Position numbers and translations under genes: made by a program. Of a stretch of DNA of 64,000 nucleotides, positions 12,701-23,500 are shown one piece after another. The notes under the pieces are model-generated. The model saw nothing but the letters and a program-made list of their open reading frames with translations, was not told the origin of the DNA and ran no database searches. This DNA comes from Rhynchospora pubera (taxonomy: Eukaryota; Streptophyta; Magnoliopsida; Poales; Cyperaceae), in contig CM051460.1 in assembly GCA_028095005.1 (NCBI GenBank), positions 190,643,742 to 190,707,741 on the forward strand. The letters are read 5' to 3'. Every line of letters begins with the position of its first letter. Position 1 is the first letter of the stretch.

Positions 12701-15700
12701 TCATCTACCAACCAACAAGATATATGTATCTCGTCATGTTCAATTTGATGAAACAACATTCCCTTTTCAACAATCAACTTCCGCTGTCTCTTCTCACTCT
12801 ACAACAGCTCCTACATCTACCGTTCCATTGTTAATTTCAACCCAACCCACTCAAAACCTCATCTCTTCCAATTCAGGCTCGGCCCAGCCTAGCCCACCCA
12901 ATAATAATACTTCACCTGAGCCTATCCTAGTACCTACCGTACCTACTTCATTACCAGAATTACACGAGCCCACATCTTCACCCCCGAATATTACTAATCC
13001 CCTCACAGCTACTACTCAGCCAATCCCTTCTATTTTTGTCCCTGTACATCACGTCTCTCCTGCTGAACCTATTCCTTCTCTTAATCAATCTACCTCTTCC
13101 ATGCATCCTATGACTACTCGGTCACGTGACAACACACGCAAACCACGTCATTACCCGGACTGTATTGCACTTATAACAACTGTGGAACAAGAACCTAAAA
13201 CTTTCAATCAAGCTAACTCTCGCATTGAGTGGCGACAAGCAATGGCCAAGGAGATTGATGCTCTTGCAACAAACAATACATGGACTCTTGTACCTCCTCC
13301 TACCGATCGTCCCGTCATTGGATGTAAATGGGTATTCAAAATTAAACGGCGATCCGATGGTACAATTGACCGATACAAAGCTCGGCTTGTTGCCAAGGGC
13401 TTTCATCAACAAGAAGGAGTTGATTACTTCGACACTTTCAGCCCCGTGGTTCGACCTACGACAATTCGAGTCATTCTTGCCATTGCTACTTCTCAACATT
13501 GGGTGATTCGCCAACTCGATGTCAACAATGCCTTTCTCCATGGCGATCTAACCGAACGGGTTTACATGAGTCAACCACCGGGTTTTCTTGATAAATCTTC
13601 TCCTAATCATGTTTGCTTATTGTCCAAATCATTATATGGCCTTAAACAATCTCCCCGTGCATGGTTTTATAAGCTTAGTACTACTCTTGTTACACTTGGT
13701 TTTCATGAGTCACATTATGACCCTTCCCTTTTCATTGCTCATAAAGATGGTCATACTACCTTGATTTTAATTTATGTAGATGATATTCTTGTGACGGGTA
13801 GCAATCAATTGTTTATCTCTTCTCTCATTGAACATCTTAGGGTGTGTTTGGATAGGTGTGGGAAGAAGGGAAGAAGGGAAGAAATGGGAAGAAGTATTGG
13901 GAAGTGTGTAACTTTGTGAAGAGTTTGGATTGTTTATAATTTTTTTTCTTCTTTCTTCCTTCTTCCCCATTCTTCTTCTCTCATCCAAACGCCCCCTTAA
14001 TTCGCATTTTTCTCTTAAAGACTTGGGACAGGTGCATTATTTCCTTGGCATGGAGGTCTCGGTTTCCCCTGATGGCCTGCACCTTTCACAAGCAAAATAC
14101 ATCCTCGACATTTTAAATCGTGCCAACATGACCCATGCGAAACACTGCCCTACACCTATGGTTTCTACAGATTCTCTAACCAAAGATGACGCCAATTCCT
14201 TTGACAATCCTCTTCTCTACCGAAGTATAGTTGGGGCTCTTCAATACGCCACATTGACCCGACCCGACATATCTTTTGCTGTCAATCGTGTGTCTCAATT
14301 CATGCAAAATCCTTCCTTCAACCACTGGGCAGCTGTAAAAAGGATTCTTCGATACTTGAGCGGCACAATTCATCATGGTTTACGGTTTATCTCTGGCCAA
14401 CACTTGACACTTCATGCATATAGCGACTCCGACTGGGCCGGATGCGCCATTGATCGACGGTCTACTACAGGGTTTTGTATTTACCTTGGTGGCAATCTAG
14501 TGTCTTGGTCGGCAAAGAAGCAACCTACCGTCTCCAGGTCTAGCACCGAAGCCGAATACCGTAGCCTTGCCCTCACGAGTGCAGAACTTCTATGGTTACG
14601 TTACTTGCTGGCTGAGTTACATGTTGTCATGCCTGACATTCCTACTCTATGGTGTGATAATATTGGAGCCACTTTCCTAGCTTCCAATCCAAGCTTTCAT
14701 GCACGCACTAAACACATCGAGATTGATTATCATTTCGTGCGTGAAAGGATTGCAGCCAATGAACTCAGGGTGCGTTTTATTTCATCCAAAGATCAACTGG
14801 CAGATCTCTTCACGAAACCACTTCCGCTGACTCAGTTCCTGTCTTTGAAGTCCAAGCTCACTGTTGACAAATCACCACTGGCTTGAGGGGGGTATATTAA
14901 CCATAGTTACTGTTATGGGTACAATGTTGGGAGCTATGTAATAAGTTGTGCTAATCACTGTTATTAGTATTTAGTCTGAAATGTATTTAGGCTAGATTCA
15001 TTGTATTACTTAGATTAGTTGTATCGGTGGGGTTCTCTGGTACAGTCTATATATATCAGAGAACCTGTCTCATGTAAAACAATTACAATACAATAACATT
15101 TGATTATCACTCTTCTCTTAATCCTCTCAAGATTCTCTCAAGATTTAGAATTCTATCATTTAGGCATAAGCTTTGAGCCAATTTAATTTACTTAGGAGAT
15201 CAGTTCATTTCAGATGAACACACCTGACTATTACCAGAAAGTTGATTCGTCTTGGGGTATTTAGTTGTAACGTAAGACTGTTGTATTGTTTAGCCAGATC
15301 GAGTCATTCCTAAGAATCCAATGAGTATATAGTGAAATGATGCAATTTTACTTGTCTGAATTATCTATAATTGAGCAAATAATTCTAACAATTTATCAAT
15401 GTATGGGTTGCTTGACCCCAAATCGGAAGAAACTTTCGCTACGTTATCCTGTAAACAGCATTTTATTCAATTTTTTTAATTTATAAATGGTATCTTACAT
15501 TCATGGAGTTTTACATAGAAGTGCACTTGAGCTTTTCAAATTGAATTACTTTGAACATCCTTTTCTCTCTTTTATTTATTGTTATATTTAATTGCAGGGT
15601 CAAGACTACATTTTTGTGGGGGAATTTGTACCCTTTGTATTTAGTGTGTTACTAAAATTATGGAAAGAATCAGAGATTAAATCGGATATGGAGATAATTT

Positions 15701-16555
15701 TCGGCGGGGCTGCAGCTCTAAGTGATGAGCTGTCTTGGTTCAAGAATGAAGCTTCGAAATGGGGTGTTGATCTTTGTGGCATAACCCCATTCACTGCAAA
15801 TACAGAATACTGCAGGCACTTTGCGGCTTTGCCTTTATGGATTTTTTTTTTCAATTTTTTTAATTGAATGCCATATTTTTAATTATTTGTCATAGTAATT
15901 TTGTAAAAACTGAAAATATAGCAAGAATGGGTAGGTAGGTTAGCTTGCCATACGCACGTAATTGAAAGCATCTTATTGGAAAGAATGGGCATATCTAGCA
16001 TATAGTGATAGCTAACTGTCTTGCTTCTGCACAAATCCTTCTCCCTTTTCTTTGGTTCTTTTTTTCCTTCTTTCCCCCTTTTTTTTTTTTTTTTTTGGAG
16101 TTGGGGTTGAACTTGATATTTAAGGCTGTACATCGGGCTCAATTTGGGTCAATTTAACAACACATAGAATTTCAACATGTAATTTTACCAACTTACCAGT
16201 GTAGCACCTTGATATTGCACTACAATAGACTCTCTTTTTTAGATTTCTGCAGAGCTTCACTACACTAGATATCAACTATACTGTTGCTGCTACGGCATTT
16301 TGGGCAATAGAGACAGTTTACCAGGAAAGTTTTTCCTTCTGCATAGAAGGAGACCACAAAACACCAACCGAGCTTCTGGGTACATGCCAGCGATGGGGCA
16401 ATTCTGATTTTGGGCAGTATTGCAAATCTCTTCAACAAATTGCTGATAGATGCATCAAAAAGGCCACAGCTGATGTGGTTAGAGAGGCTGAAGAGGTGTT
16501 TGTTAGTGTTCTTAAATATGAAATTGAATTTTGGAATATGAGCTCCAGTGAGTAG
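9741..16555 (+). CDS. TenA/THI-4 family protein, plant TenA_E type (thiamin pyrimidine salvage)
   Basis: Exons are 9741-9875, 15598-15815 and 16243-16555; they join in frame to 221 residues, the length expected for this plant family. Recognisable blocks are the N-terminal RATRHPF and SIRDGTVDFSSFKRWL (exon 1), GQDYIFV with DELSWFKNEASKWGVD (exon 2), and TAFWAIETVYQESF with CQRWGNSDFGQYC (exon 3). Family knowledge: plant TenA_E proteins lack the bacterial active-site Cys and act in salvage of damaged thiamin pyrimidine, hydrolysing formylamino- and amino-HMP. Here the usual Cys-bearing segment reads TAFWAIE, which has no Cys. No transit peptide is seen, so it is probably cytosolic. Intron 1 (5722 bases) holds a whole Ty1/copia element in the same orientation. 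Intron 2 begins GC, not GT. No stop or frameshift was found. A convergent CP12 gene follows. Confidence 0.9.
10096..10359 (+). repeat. 5' LTR of copia element 1
   Basis: 264 bases beginning TATTAACC and ending TCTATCA. It differs from the 3' LTR at one position. A TATATATA box near 10248 is the likely U3 promoter. Confidence 0.95.
10360..10372 (+). other. Primer-binding site of copia element 1
   Basis: TGGTATCAGGAGC immediately follows the LTR and resembles the complement of the initiator tRNA-Met 3' end, the usual plant copia primer. Confidence 0.85.
10380..14886 (+). pseudogene. Gag-pol polyprotein of copia element 1, split by a MITE
   Basis: One long frame runs from the left; an ATG at 10359 overlaps the LTR end and 10380 is the likelier start. 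In order: gag domain; CCHC knuckle CQICKKYGHIAKQC (about residue 326 counted from 10359); protease motif; HHCC and integrase with the D, D, E blocks DVWGP, TDGGTEF and ERKHRH; and RT with YVDD at about residue 1139. A 157-base MITE plus 3-base duplication then breaks RT. The frame resumes and runs through RNase H (YSDSDWAGC, SSTEAEY) to the TGA at 14884-14886. The frames on either side are collinear, so the MITE is the only truncating lesion. The protease site reads D-L-G instead of D-S/T-G, which should inactivate it. Confidence 0.9.
13840..13996 (+). mobile_element. PIF/Harbinger-type (Tourist-like) MITE, copy 1
   Basis: 157 bases with terminal inverted repeats GGGTGTGTTTGGAT and ATCCAAACGCCCCC, flanked by the 3-bp duplication TTA (13837-13839 and 13997-13999). 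It is noncoding and splits the reverse transcriptase of copia element 1. The body (GGGAAGAAG repeats, then AAGTATTGGGAAGTGTGTAA) recurs at 26683 and 33342. Confidence 0.9.
14895..15158 (+). repeat. 3' LTR of copia element 1
   Basis: 264 bases, one mismatch to the 5' LTR. It lies in sense orientation in TenA intron 1, about 440 bases before exon 2, so its promoter or polyadenylation signal could affect the host transcript. Confidence 0.95.
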
Positions 16556-17236
16556 GTTGGAGGGCGATTGTTGAAATGTTTGTAAATAAATAGTACATAC
16601 TTGCACTTTGTATGGGCTATCTCGTTTTTTTATTGGATCCTTATCACATTTTGGACTAGATATTTCTCATTAGGTGACTCCAAGACCTGATATCTGTGTC
16701 ATTTCTTTCTTTTCCATTGGGTATTAAAACGGCATGCCTGGTTCAGTGGTTCTCCATATCTTATACCTCAACCGAGGCACAAAATCCAAACGGCTTTGTT
16801 GCTGTTTAACCTCCATATTTAAAAAGCTTATTGTACATAGATGATTGAAAAAACCTCGTATTAATCTGGTTTGGTATGGGAATGATAAACTGGTACATTC
16901 TTGTACTAATTAAGAGGCAACTACCCTTACAGGTTCACCGATTAGACTAGGTTTTTGTTTTTCCCCTTTCTTTGTTTCGTGTAGCTCGGTCCTGGAACCA
17001 GTATCTATGTTTTGCAGAAACGAACTAACTAGCACCTCTAGTTTGATTTATTTTTGTGTTTATTAATAATACAACAGCTCAAAATAAAAACAAAAATTAG
17101 ACAAATCATAAGACCTTATTAAAGAGTTACTATAAACCCAACCTCCCATTACAAGCACACACCCCTTTTAAATCTTTCTTGGCGTCTAATCTTAAGATCT
17201 CACCTCATACCCAAACCCATACATGTATTCTGACAA
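16556..17236. other. Convergent 3' flanks of TenA and CP12
   Basis: The short gap between the stop codons of two convergent genes. A TAAATAAA stretch near 16581 could serve as TenA polyadenylation signal. On the minus strand an AATAAA lies at 17059-17064, about 170 bases beyond the CP12 stop. No further gene is seen. Confidence 0.5.
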
Positions 17237-17608
17237 TCAGTCCTCATATGTGCGGCACTCGTCAGTCTCGGGGTTGTCCTTGCAGTACTCCTCAAGTGGG
17301 TCCTTTCCTTTGTTCTTGTCGCGTGCATGGCTAGCAGCTGCACTAAGCTCCTCCACTTCATCCCAGGCAGCGACACACTCGCCGGCCTTTGGGTCATCTG
17401 CACACGTCTCCTCTGCGTTCTTTATGCTCTCTGACACCTTGTTTGCTATCTCCGATGGAGTCGACCTAACGACGAGTCTTGTGTAACGACTAGCAGTGCA
17501 AGGGAGAAGCCTCACATGGGATGGTGATGAGTATGGATTGGAGATGTTTAGCAGCCTGACTGGTCTAGGGGCTGAAAGAGTTGTCATGCTGGAGAGAGAA
17601 GCAGCCAT
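17237..17608 (-). CDS. CP12: Calvin cycle protein CP12, chloroplastic
   Basis: A 123-residue single-exon protein. Residues 1 to about 47 are a Ser/Arg-rich chloroplast transit peptide. The mature part carries the hallmark AWDEVEEL (81-88) between two cysteine pairs, C69/C78 (CADDPKAGEC) and C109/C118 (CKDNPETDEC), and ends in the conserved acidic TDECRTYED. Family knowledge: in oxidised conditions CP12 forms disulfides, binds GAPDH through its C-terminus and then phosphoribulokinase, so switching off the Calvin cycle in the dark; it is largely disordered when reduced. All four regulatory cysteines are present, so the protein should be functional. It is convergent with the TenA gene. Confidence 0.97.
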   Translation of the reverse strand: MAASLSSMTTLSAPRPVRLLNISNPYSSPSHVRLLPCTASRYTRLVVRSTPSEIANKVSESIKNAEETCADDPKAGECVAAWDEVEELSAAASHARDKNKGKDPLEEYCKDNPETDECRTYED

Positions 17609-17723
17609 TGTGCCTTGGGAAGATATTCTGCTGTGTTACTTTTCTAATTGTGAAACTGAGAAATGTACAAGAGTAGGGAAGGATATTTGGATATGGATGG
17701 AGTGCTTTTTAAGGCGCTTGTAT

Positions 17724-17729
17724 CTTATC
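17724..17729 (-). promoter_or_regulatory. GATAAG I-box-like motif upstream of CP12
   Basis: GATAAG lies about 116 bases before the CP12 start codon, on the coding strand. I-boxes of this core are common in light-regulated photosynthesis promoters. The motif is short and could be chance; a TTAAAA-rich stretch nearby may be the TATA region. Confidence 0.35.
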
Positions 17730-17940
17730 TTCTAGTGCCCAATTGTATGGATACAAATAAGCCTGGCTAGATTTTATTGTAACTTTATTTCTAACAGAAC
17801 TAAAAGAAAAAAAATCATCCTGTGTAGATTAAAAACTTTTCAGATATATCCTTATGAAACATGTGAATTGTAGGTTTTTTTTTTCCCTGGAAATCCCAAC
17901 TCCTTGGGAGTTATTACCCAGTGCATTAACATTTGCATAT

Positions 17941-18041
17941 TGAAAGGTCACAGGTTCGAAATCCGATTAGGAGATATGTTATAGACATTTAATTTAAAAA
18001 TAAATTGGGTGGCTTAGACCTCCAATTTATCTTAAAAAAAA
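17941..18041 (+). mobile_element. 5'-truncated SINE
   Basis: About 101 bases holding a Pol III B-box (GGTTCGAAATCC) and ending in an oligo(A) run. It is flanked by a perfect 14-bp duplication TAACATTTGCATAT (17927-17940 and 18042-18055). No A-box lies inside the duplications, so the copy is 5'-truncated. Target duplications of this length plus an A tail indicate L1-style priming. Confidence 0.75.
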
Positions 18042-18589
18042 TAACATTTGCATATGAATTTAGGCAAGAATAAAGGAATTTTTTATTTGCAGTAAGAAAT
18101 ATAGATTAAACACCCCAAATTAACCTACGTGCCCCACAAATTGTAAATATAACATTATTATTTTCTACACGCACATTTCAAATTGACAATTGGTACGTGT
18201 ATCTGGTGTTTTTGGGCCTCCGGCAAGATTTCTTTGCACGGTATTTACAATATTAAGTACAATACATTTCGAGTAAATCTCAACTATACGTCGACACATG
18301 TGGCTTTTGTATCCGGTCGCTACATCACACTAGTCCGGCGACACACAGTACACTGCACCGTGTTAGCAACCCAGGTATAATTTTGAAAAGAAAAATTGAA
18401 CCCGCAGCATGTTGGGATGGAATTGCAAACAGTTTTGCTGCGTGTCTAGTAAAGTGAAAAAATGTACTGTACTTAAGAATTGTCTTAATATTGAGAGTTA
18501 CTGAGAATTTGATAGTGTACTGATGAGACATTGCATCCCCCTCCCCGAGGAACCTGGAGAGTGTCTATTTATAGGGATCAGGGTGGCAA

Positions 18590-19062
18590 GACTAGTGAAA
18601 GGCAAAAGGGCCGGGTCGAATTTCAAAGGACCGAACTTGACTGGTTTGGTAGAAAGATCGGATGGGACCGGGTTGAGAAAAAGGGTCGAGATGGGACGGA
18701 GACGGGTTTGTTTTTTGAAACATGAGACCAGCCCTTTGAAAATCCGACCCTTATAAGTCCTTGGCCCTTCTAGTCCTTCTAAAATAATACCAACATTTAT
18801 TTTTTTAATAGTTTTTTAATCTCTATCGTCCCATCATGATCAAATAGTCCCCGCTATTGAACGATTATGTCGGATCCGGCCCTTCAAAACTCGGCCTTTC
18901 AACATTCGTCTTTGAAAAATAATTAGACCCGGGCCTTTCAAAATACGGCCCTTCTAGACCCTTGTCCATCGAAAAGCCCTTCGAAGGACCGGTCCGGTCC
19001 GGATTTTAGGACGGTCTTCCAAAAAACGGGTCAAGGACCAAGGATTTTTGGACTATCACTGG
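18590..19062. repeat. GGGTC/GGACC-rich repeat, likely truncated hAT-type element
   Basis: Many short copies of GGGTC, GGCCC, GGACC and CGGTCC in both orientations fill this stretch, unlike its AT-rich neighbours. The right end, GGACTATCACTGG, looks like a terminal repeat, but no matching left terminus or 8-bp duplication was found, so the class is tentative. Confidence 0.4.
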
Positions 19063-19962
19063 ACCTCACATCAACTGTCATGCTGATGATTTTTCTGAAA
19101 TTAACAACTTCAAATTCGGGACATTCGAGCAAGTAATCAGAGTCTAGAGATCATCCAGGTCCAAGCCGACACGTTCAAAATTATTGCATTGATATGGATT
19201 TCGGGATCACGAGTTTTTTAGAACTCGAGTCTCGAGACATCCAGAAAAGTTTATTAATTACAGGCTTCATTAGTTCATTTTAACTGAAATATACAAAATT
19301 TAATCATCAGATCGTTTATGGGCCGAAAACGGTTTTGTGGGCTAAGCTACTATCATGCTTTCTACAACTTCAGGAGTTAAGATAAGTACATTTCAATTTG
19401 CAAATAAAGTTTTTCTGCATTTTGCATTCCTGCTACCAGCAACATCTTCAAATAAATTATATCCAACACTAAAACCATAAATCGCAATAAAAGATGATAA
19501 CCTTTATGACAACAGAACGTCAACATATTAAATACCAGAATATTTGTTTATCTCGTCCAACTTTTTATCATTCTGTTACGTTGCATGCTTGCTTGGCATC
19601 TACTTACGGATTAGGGGTCAGATGAGCAATAATATTTAGTTCAAAAATCAAATAATTCCTTTACCAAAGTTAGGTAATATAAAAGGTGATTGCAAACTAT
19701 AACTTTTCCCAAGACATTTCTTAGCTATCTACCTAATTTTTTATCTCCTATAGTGCTCACCATATATTTACAAGCAGTTCCTAAGGAAAAGGAATATATT
19801 TATGCAGTCACATTTTTCTTTCTTTCTTTTGAATCTAAATTTGTATGACTGAGGAGATGTTCATAATGACCAATATTTGAAGAAATTAAGACAAGTATTA
19901 AACTAAAAAATATAAATATAATCAAAATACGGAAAAAAAATATTTTAATCTGATTTTGCGTT
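19063..19962. other. Noncoding spacer
   Basis: AT-rich sequence with no supported gene or clear element. Confidence 0.4.
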
Positions 19963-19967
19963 GAAGA

Positions 19968-20498
19968 TGTTGGGACACGCTCTCAGGTGCCTAGGCACAG
20001 CGGAAGCCAAATAAACAAGGAGGTAGTAATTTCGACAAACACGTGACGGGCATAAAACAATACCCGCTAAAACAAAGCTATGATGGTAACACTTGAGAAC
20101 CAAACAACAATAGCACAATCAAGCACAAGAAAATAAAGTAGAGACACAAGATTTTACGTGGAAACCCGAAAGGGAAAAAACCACGGGAGCGATCGGTCCA
20201 AATCCACTAAATCAAGAGTTTCTTACAAGTACATGGAGATCATCAAGCTATCAACCTTCCTCTCTCTCTCACTCACACTCTCACTCACTATTTGAGGTGG
20301 AATTAACAAGAGATACAAGAGAAATAGCAAACCCTAGATAGCTTCAAAGAGGGAGACGGAGAGCTCACGCACAGAGAGACCTTCTGTTTTCATCGCATAC
20401 GAGAGAGTCCCCTTCTCTCTGTTGCTACGCACCCCTTTTGTTTTCGTGTCCATACGGGCCTCTTTGGGCTACGGCCCAATTTGGCTTCGTACACAACA
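19968..20498 (-). repeat. 3' LTR of copia element 2
   Basis: 531 bases, leftmost on the plus strand but the 3' LTR in the element's orientation. It starts TGTTGGGACACG and ends ACACAACA. Confidence 0.95.
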
Positions 20499-20596
20499 AC
20501 CTCCCACTCGAAGACAAATCTCCCACTTGATCACACAAGCACACACCTTGATTTTCACAAGCACACACCTTGCACCTCGCTCCAAACACACCCGAG

Positions 20597-23500
20597 TTAC
20601 TCAACCAACCCGGATTGCCTCCTACAAAATATTACCTTGTCGGGAGGCACCACCTTCGTGAACATATCGGCAACATTCTCCTTCGTGTGAACCTTTCTCA
20701 CGACTAGTTGCCTATGGTCTAGAACATCACGAATGAAGTGGTATCGCACATCAATGTGCTTAGTTCTTGAGTGATAAGCCGCATTCTTTGAAAGATGTAT
20801 GGCACCTTGATTATCACAATGCACCACATACTCCATTTGCTTCAACCCAAATTGTGCAAGCAACCTTTTCAACCAAAGTATTTCCTTCACTGCCTCGGTC
20901 AATGCGACATACTCCGATTCCGTGGAAGATAAAGCAACAATGTCTTGTAGTCGAGACATCCAACTAACGGCTCCACCACCGATAGTAAAGACAAAGCCCG
21001 TCGTGGACTTCCTTGTCTCACTACAACCCGCATGATCGGCATCTACATACCCTTCAATTGCTAATTTAGAATCTCCTCCAAAACATAACCGCAAGCCACG
21101 AGTGCCTTTCAAGTACCGAAGTATCCACTTTACCGCTTGCCAATGCTCCCATCCCGGGTTAGACATATATCGAGAGACAACTCCCACTGCATGTGCAATG
21201 TCCGGCCGTGTGCACACCATAGCATACATCAAGCTACCAACGGCCGATAAATATGGAACATTTTCCATCTTCAATCTTTCTTGAGCATTCTTTGGAGAAT
21301 TCTTTTTAGACAACTTAAAATGACCGGCCAAAGATGTAGTCACCGGTTTGCAATTCACCATGTCAAACCTCTCAAGGACTTTATCAACATACTCCGTTTG
21401 ACTTAACCAAAGCTTGCCTCTCTCCCGATCCCTATGAATCCGCATGCCCAATATTTTCCTTGCTTCGCCAAGATCCTTGGTTGCAAACCTCTTAGACATA
21501 TCAAGCTTAAGAGACTAAATCTCATCATGATCATTACTAGCAATCAACATGTCATCAACATAAAGTAACAACAAGGTGAAAGTGCCACCCACCTTTCCTT
21601 TCATGTAGACACAATGATCATATCCACTTCTTTCAAAACCTTCTTCTTGCATAAAAGTATCAAACTTCTTGTACCATTGCCGAGAGGCTTGCTTCAAACC
21701 ATACAACCCCTTCTTCAATCTACATACAAGATTAGGGTTTGATTCATCAACAAAACCTTCCGGTTGTGACATATAGATCTCCTCATCCAAGTCACCATGC
21801 AAGAAAGCCGTCTTGATATCAAGTTGCACAAGCTCCAAGTTTAAGTTAGCCACCAATGACAAAACAACCCTTATGGAACTATGCTTCACAACGGGAGAGA
21901 ATATCTCATTAAAATCAACACCATGTTTTTGTCCATAGCCCTTGACTACTAACCTTGCCTTATGCCGTTTAGAACCATCGGCTTCATTTTTCAACACAAA
22001 TACCCACCTATTTTTCAATGCCTTCTTTCCTTTAGGAAGTTTAACCAACTCCCAAGTCTCATTTAGATGCAACGAGTTCATTTCATCCTCCATTGCTCCA
22101 AGCCACATAGCCTTCTCCGAACAATTTATAGCTTCATGAAATGACTCGGGTTCACCCGCATCCGTGAACAAAGCATAATACAAGGAAGGTGAATACCTTT
22201 GTGTAGCTCTTGAAATCCGAGTTGACCTCCTCAACCATTGTATCGGGGTATTAGTGTGCTCTTCTTCAATAATGCCTTTATTATCATGCGCTTCCACCGG
22301 CTCACTCTCATCCTCATTATCATGACCACTTACTTGAGGATCCGCTAGCATTTTGGGTGCAATACTAGCATCAACATGCTCCTCCACATGTCTTTCTTCA
22401 CTTTGCTCTTTCTCATGATTTTCCATGAACATCACATCTTCACGAAATATGACATCTCGGCTTCTAATTGTCTTTTTCTCAATAGGATCCCACACCCTAT
22501 AACCCAAATCATCACCGCCATAGCCAACAAATGCACACCTTCGTGACTTGACATCAAGCTTATTCCTCTTCACATTAGGAATTTTCACATAAGCCTCACA
22601 TCCAAAAGTTCGTAAATGGCCATAAGAGATCTTCTTGCCACTCCATACGACTTCCGGTATGCCACCGTCCAATGCCACACTAGGTGATCGGTTTATGAGA
22701 TAAACCGCCGTGTTAGCCGCTTCGGCCCAAAATGATTTTGGAAGACCCGAGTGAGACAACATACTTCTAATCCTCTCCACAATGGTCCGGTTCATTCTCT
22801 CAATGACCCCATTTTCTTGTGGAGTGTATGGAACCATCTTCACTCTCCGAATGCCATTTCTCGCACAAAAATTGTCAAAATCATTAGAGCAAAATTCACC
22901 ACCATTATCGGTTTGTAAACACTTAATGGATTTTTCACTCTCTTTTTCAACACGAGATTTAAAGTTCTTAAAGGTTTCAAGAACTTGATCTTTTGAGGAC
23001 AAGGGATAAATCCAACACTTCCTAGAAAAGTCATCTAAGAAAGTAACAAAATAACTAGCACCACCAAGAGATTTGACATTAAATGGACCACACACATCGG
23101 AATAAACCAATTCCAATGGTTTCACCTTTCTATGGGACTCATTCCTCTTAAAATTCACTCTCTTTTGTTTTCCCATTACACAATGAACACAAAATTCAAG
23201 AGATGAACAATCAAAAGAAGGAATGTAATTTTCATTTTGCAACACTTTCATACCTCTTTCACTAAGATGACAAAGGCGGTTGTGCCACATGTGCATATCA
23301 CCATGCTCACTTGCCATAGCAACAACACCCTTTCGAGGTGCTCCATGAAGAGTGTACAAACTCCCATCTTTGTGTCCCTTCATTAATGTCATGCAACCCT
23401 TTGACACTTTCCATGATCCCTCACCAAAAGATACAACAAATCCGCCATCATCAAGTTGACCCACCGAGATAAGATTCTTGGTTATCTTGGGAACATACCT

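Larger units (their letters stand above)
10096..15158 (+). mobile_element. Ty1/copia LTR retrotransposon 1, in TenA intron 1
   Basis: A complete element bounded by 264-base LTRs and a 5-bp duplication TTTAG (10091-10095 and 15159-15163). The primer-binding site TGGTATCAGGAGC follows the 5' LTR, and a purine tract ending at about 14892 precedes the 3' LTR. The LTRs differ at one base (T versus A about 18 bases after the TATATATA box). Domain order is gag, CCHC knuckle, protease, integrase, RT and RNase H, as in copia. Short LTRs and the RT/RNase H sequence suggest the Ale/Retrofit lineage. A MITE interrupts it at 13840-13996. Confidence 0.95.

Noticed and set aside
16265..16606. 113-codon minus-strand open frame
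   Set aside because: Antisense of TenA exon 3, which matches the family on the plus strand.
17223..17486. 87-codon plus-strand open frame
   Set aside because: Antisense shadow of CP12.
17941..18041. tRNA gene
   Set aside because: Only the B-box is present. There is no A-box or cloverleaf, and the 14-bp duplication and A-tail mark a SINE.
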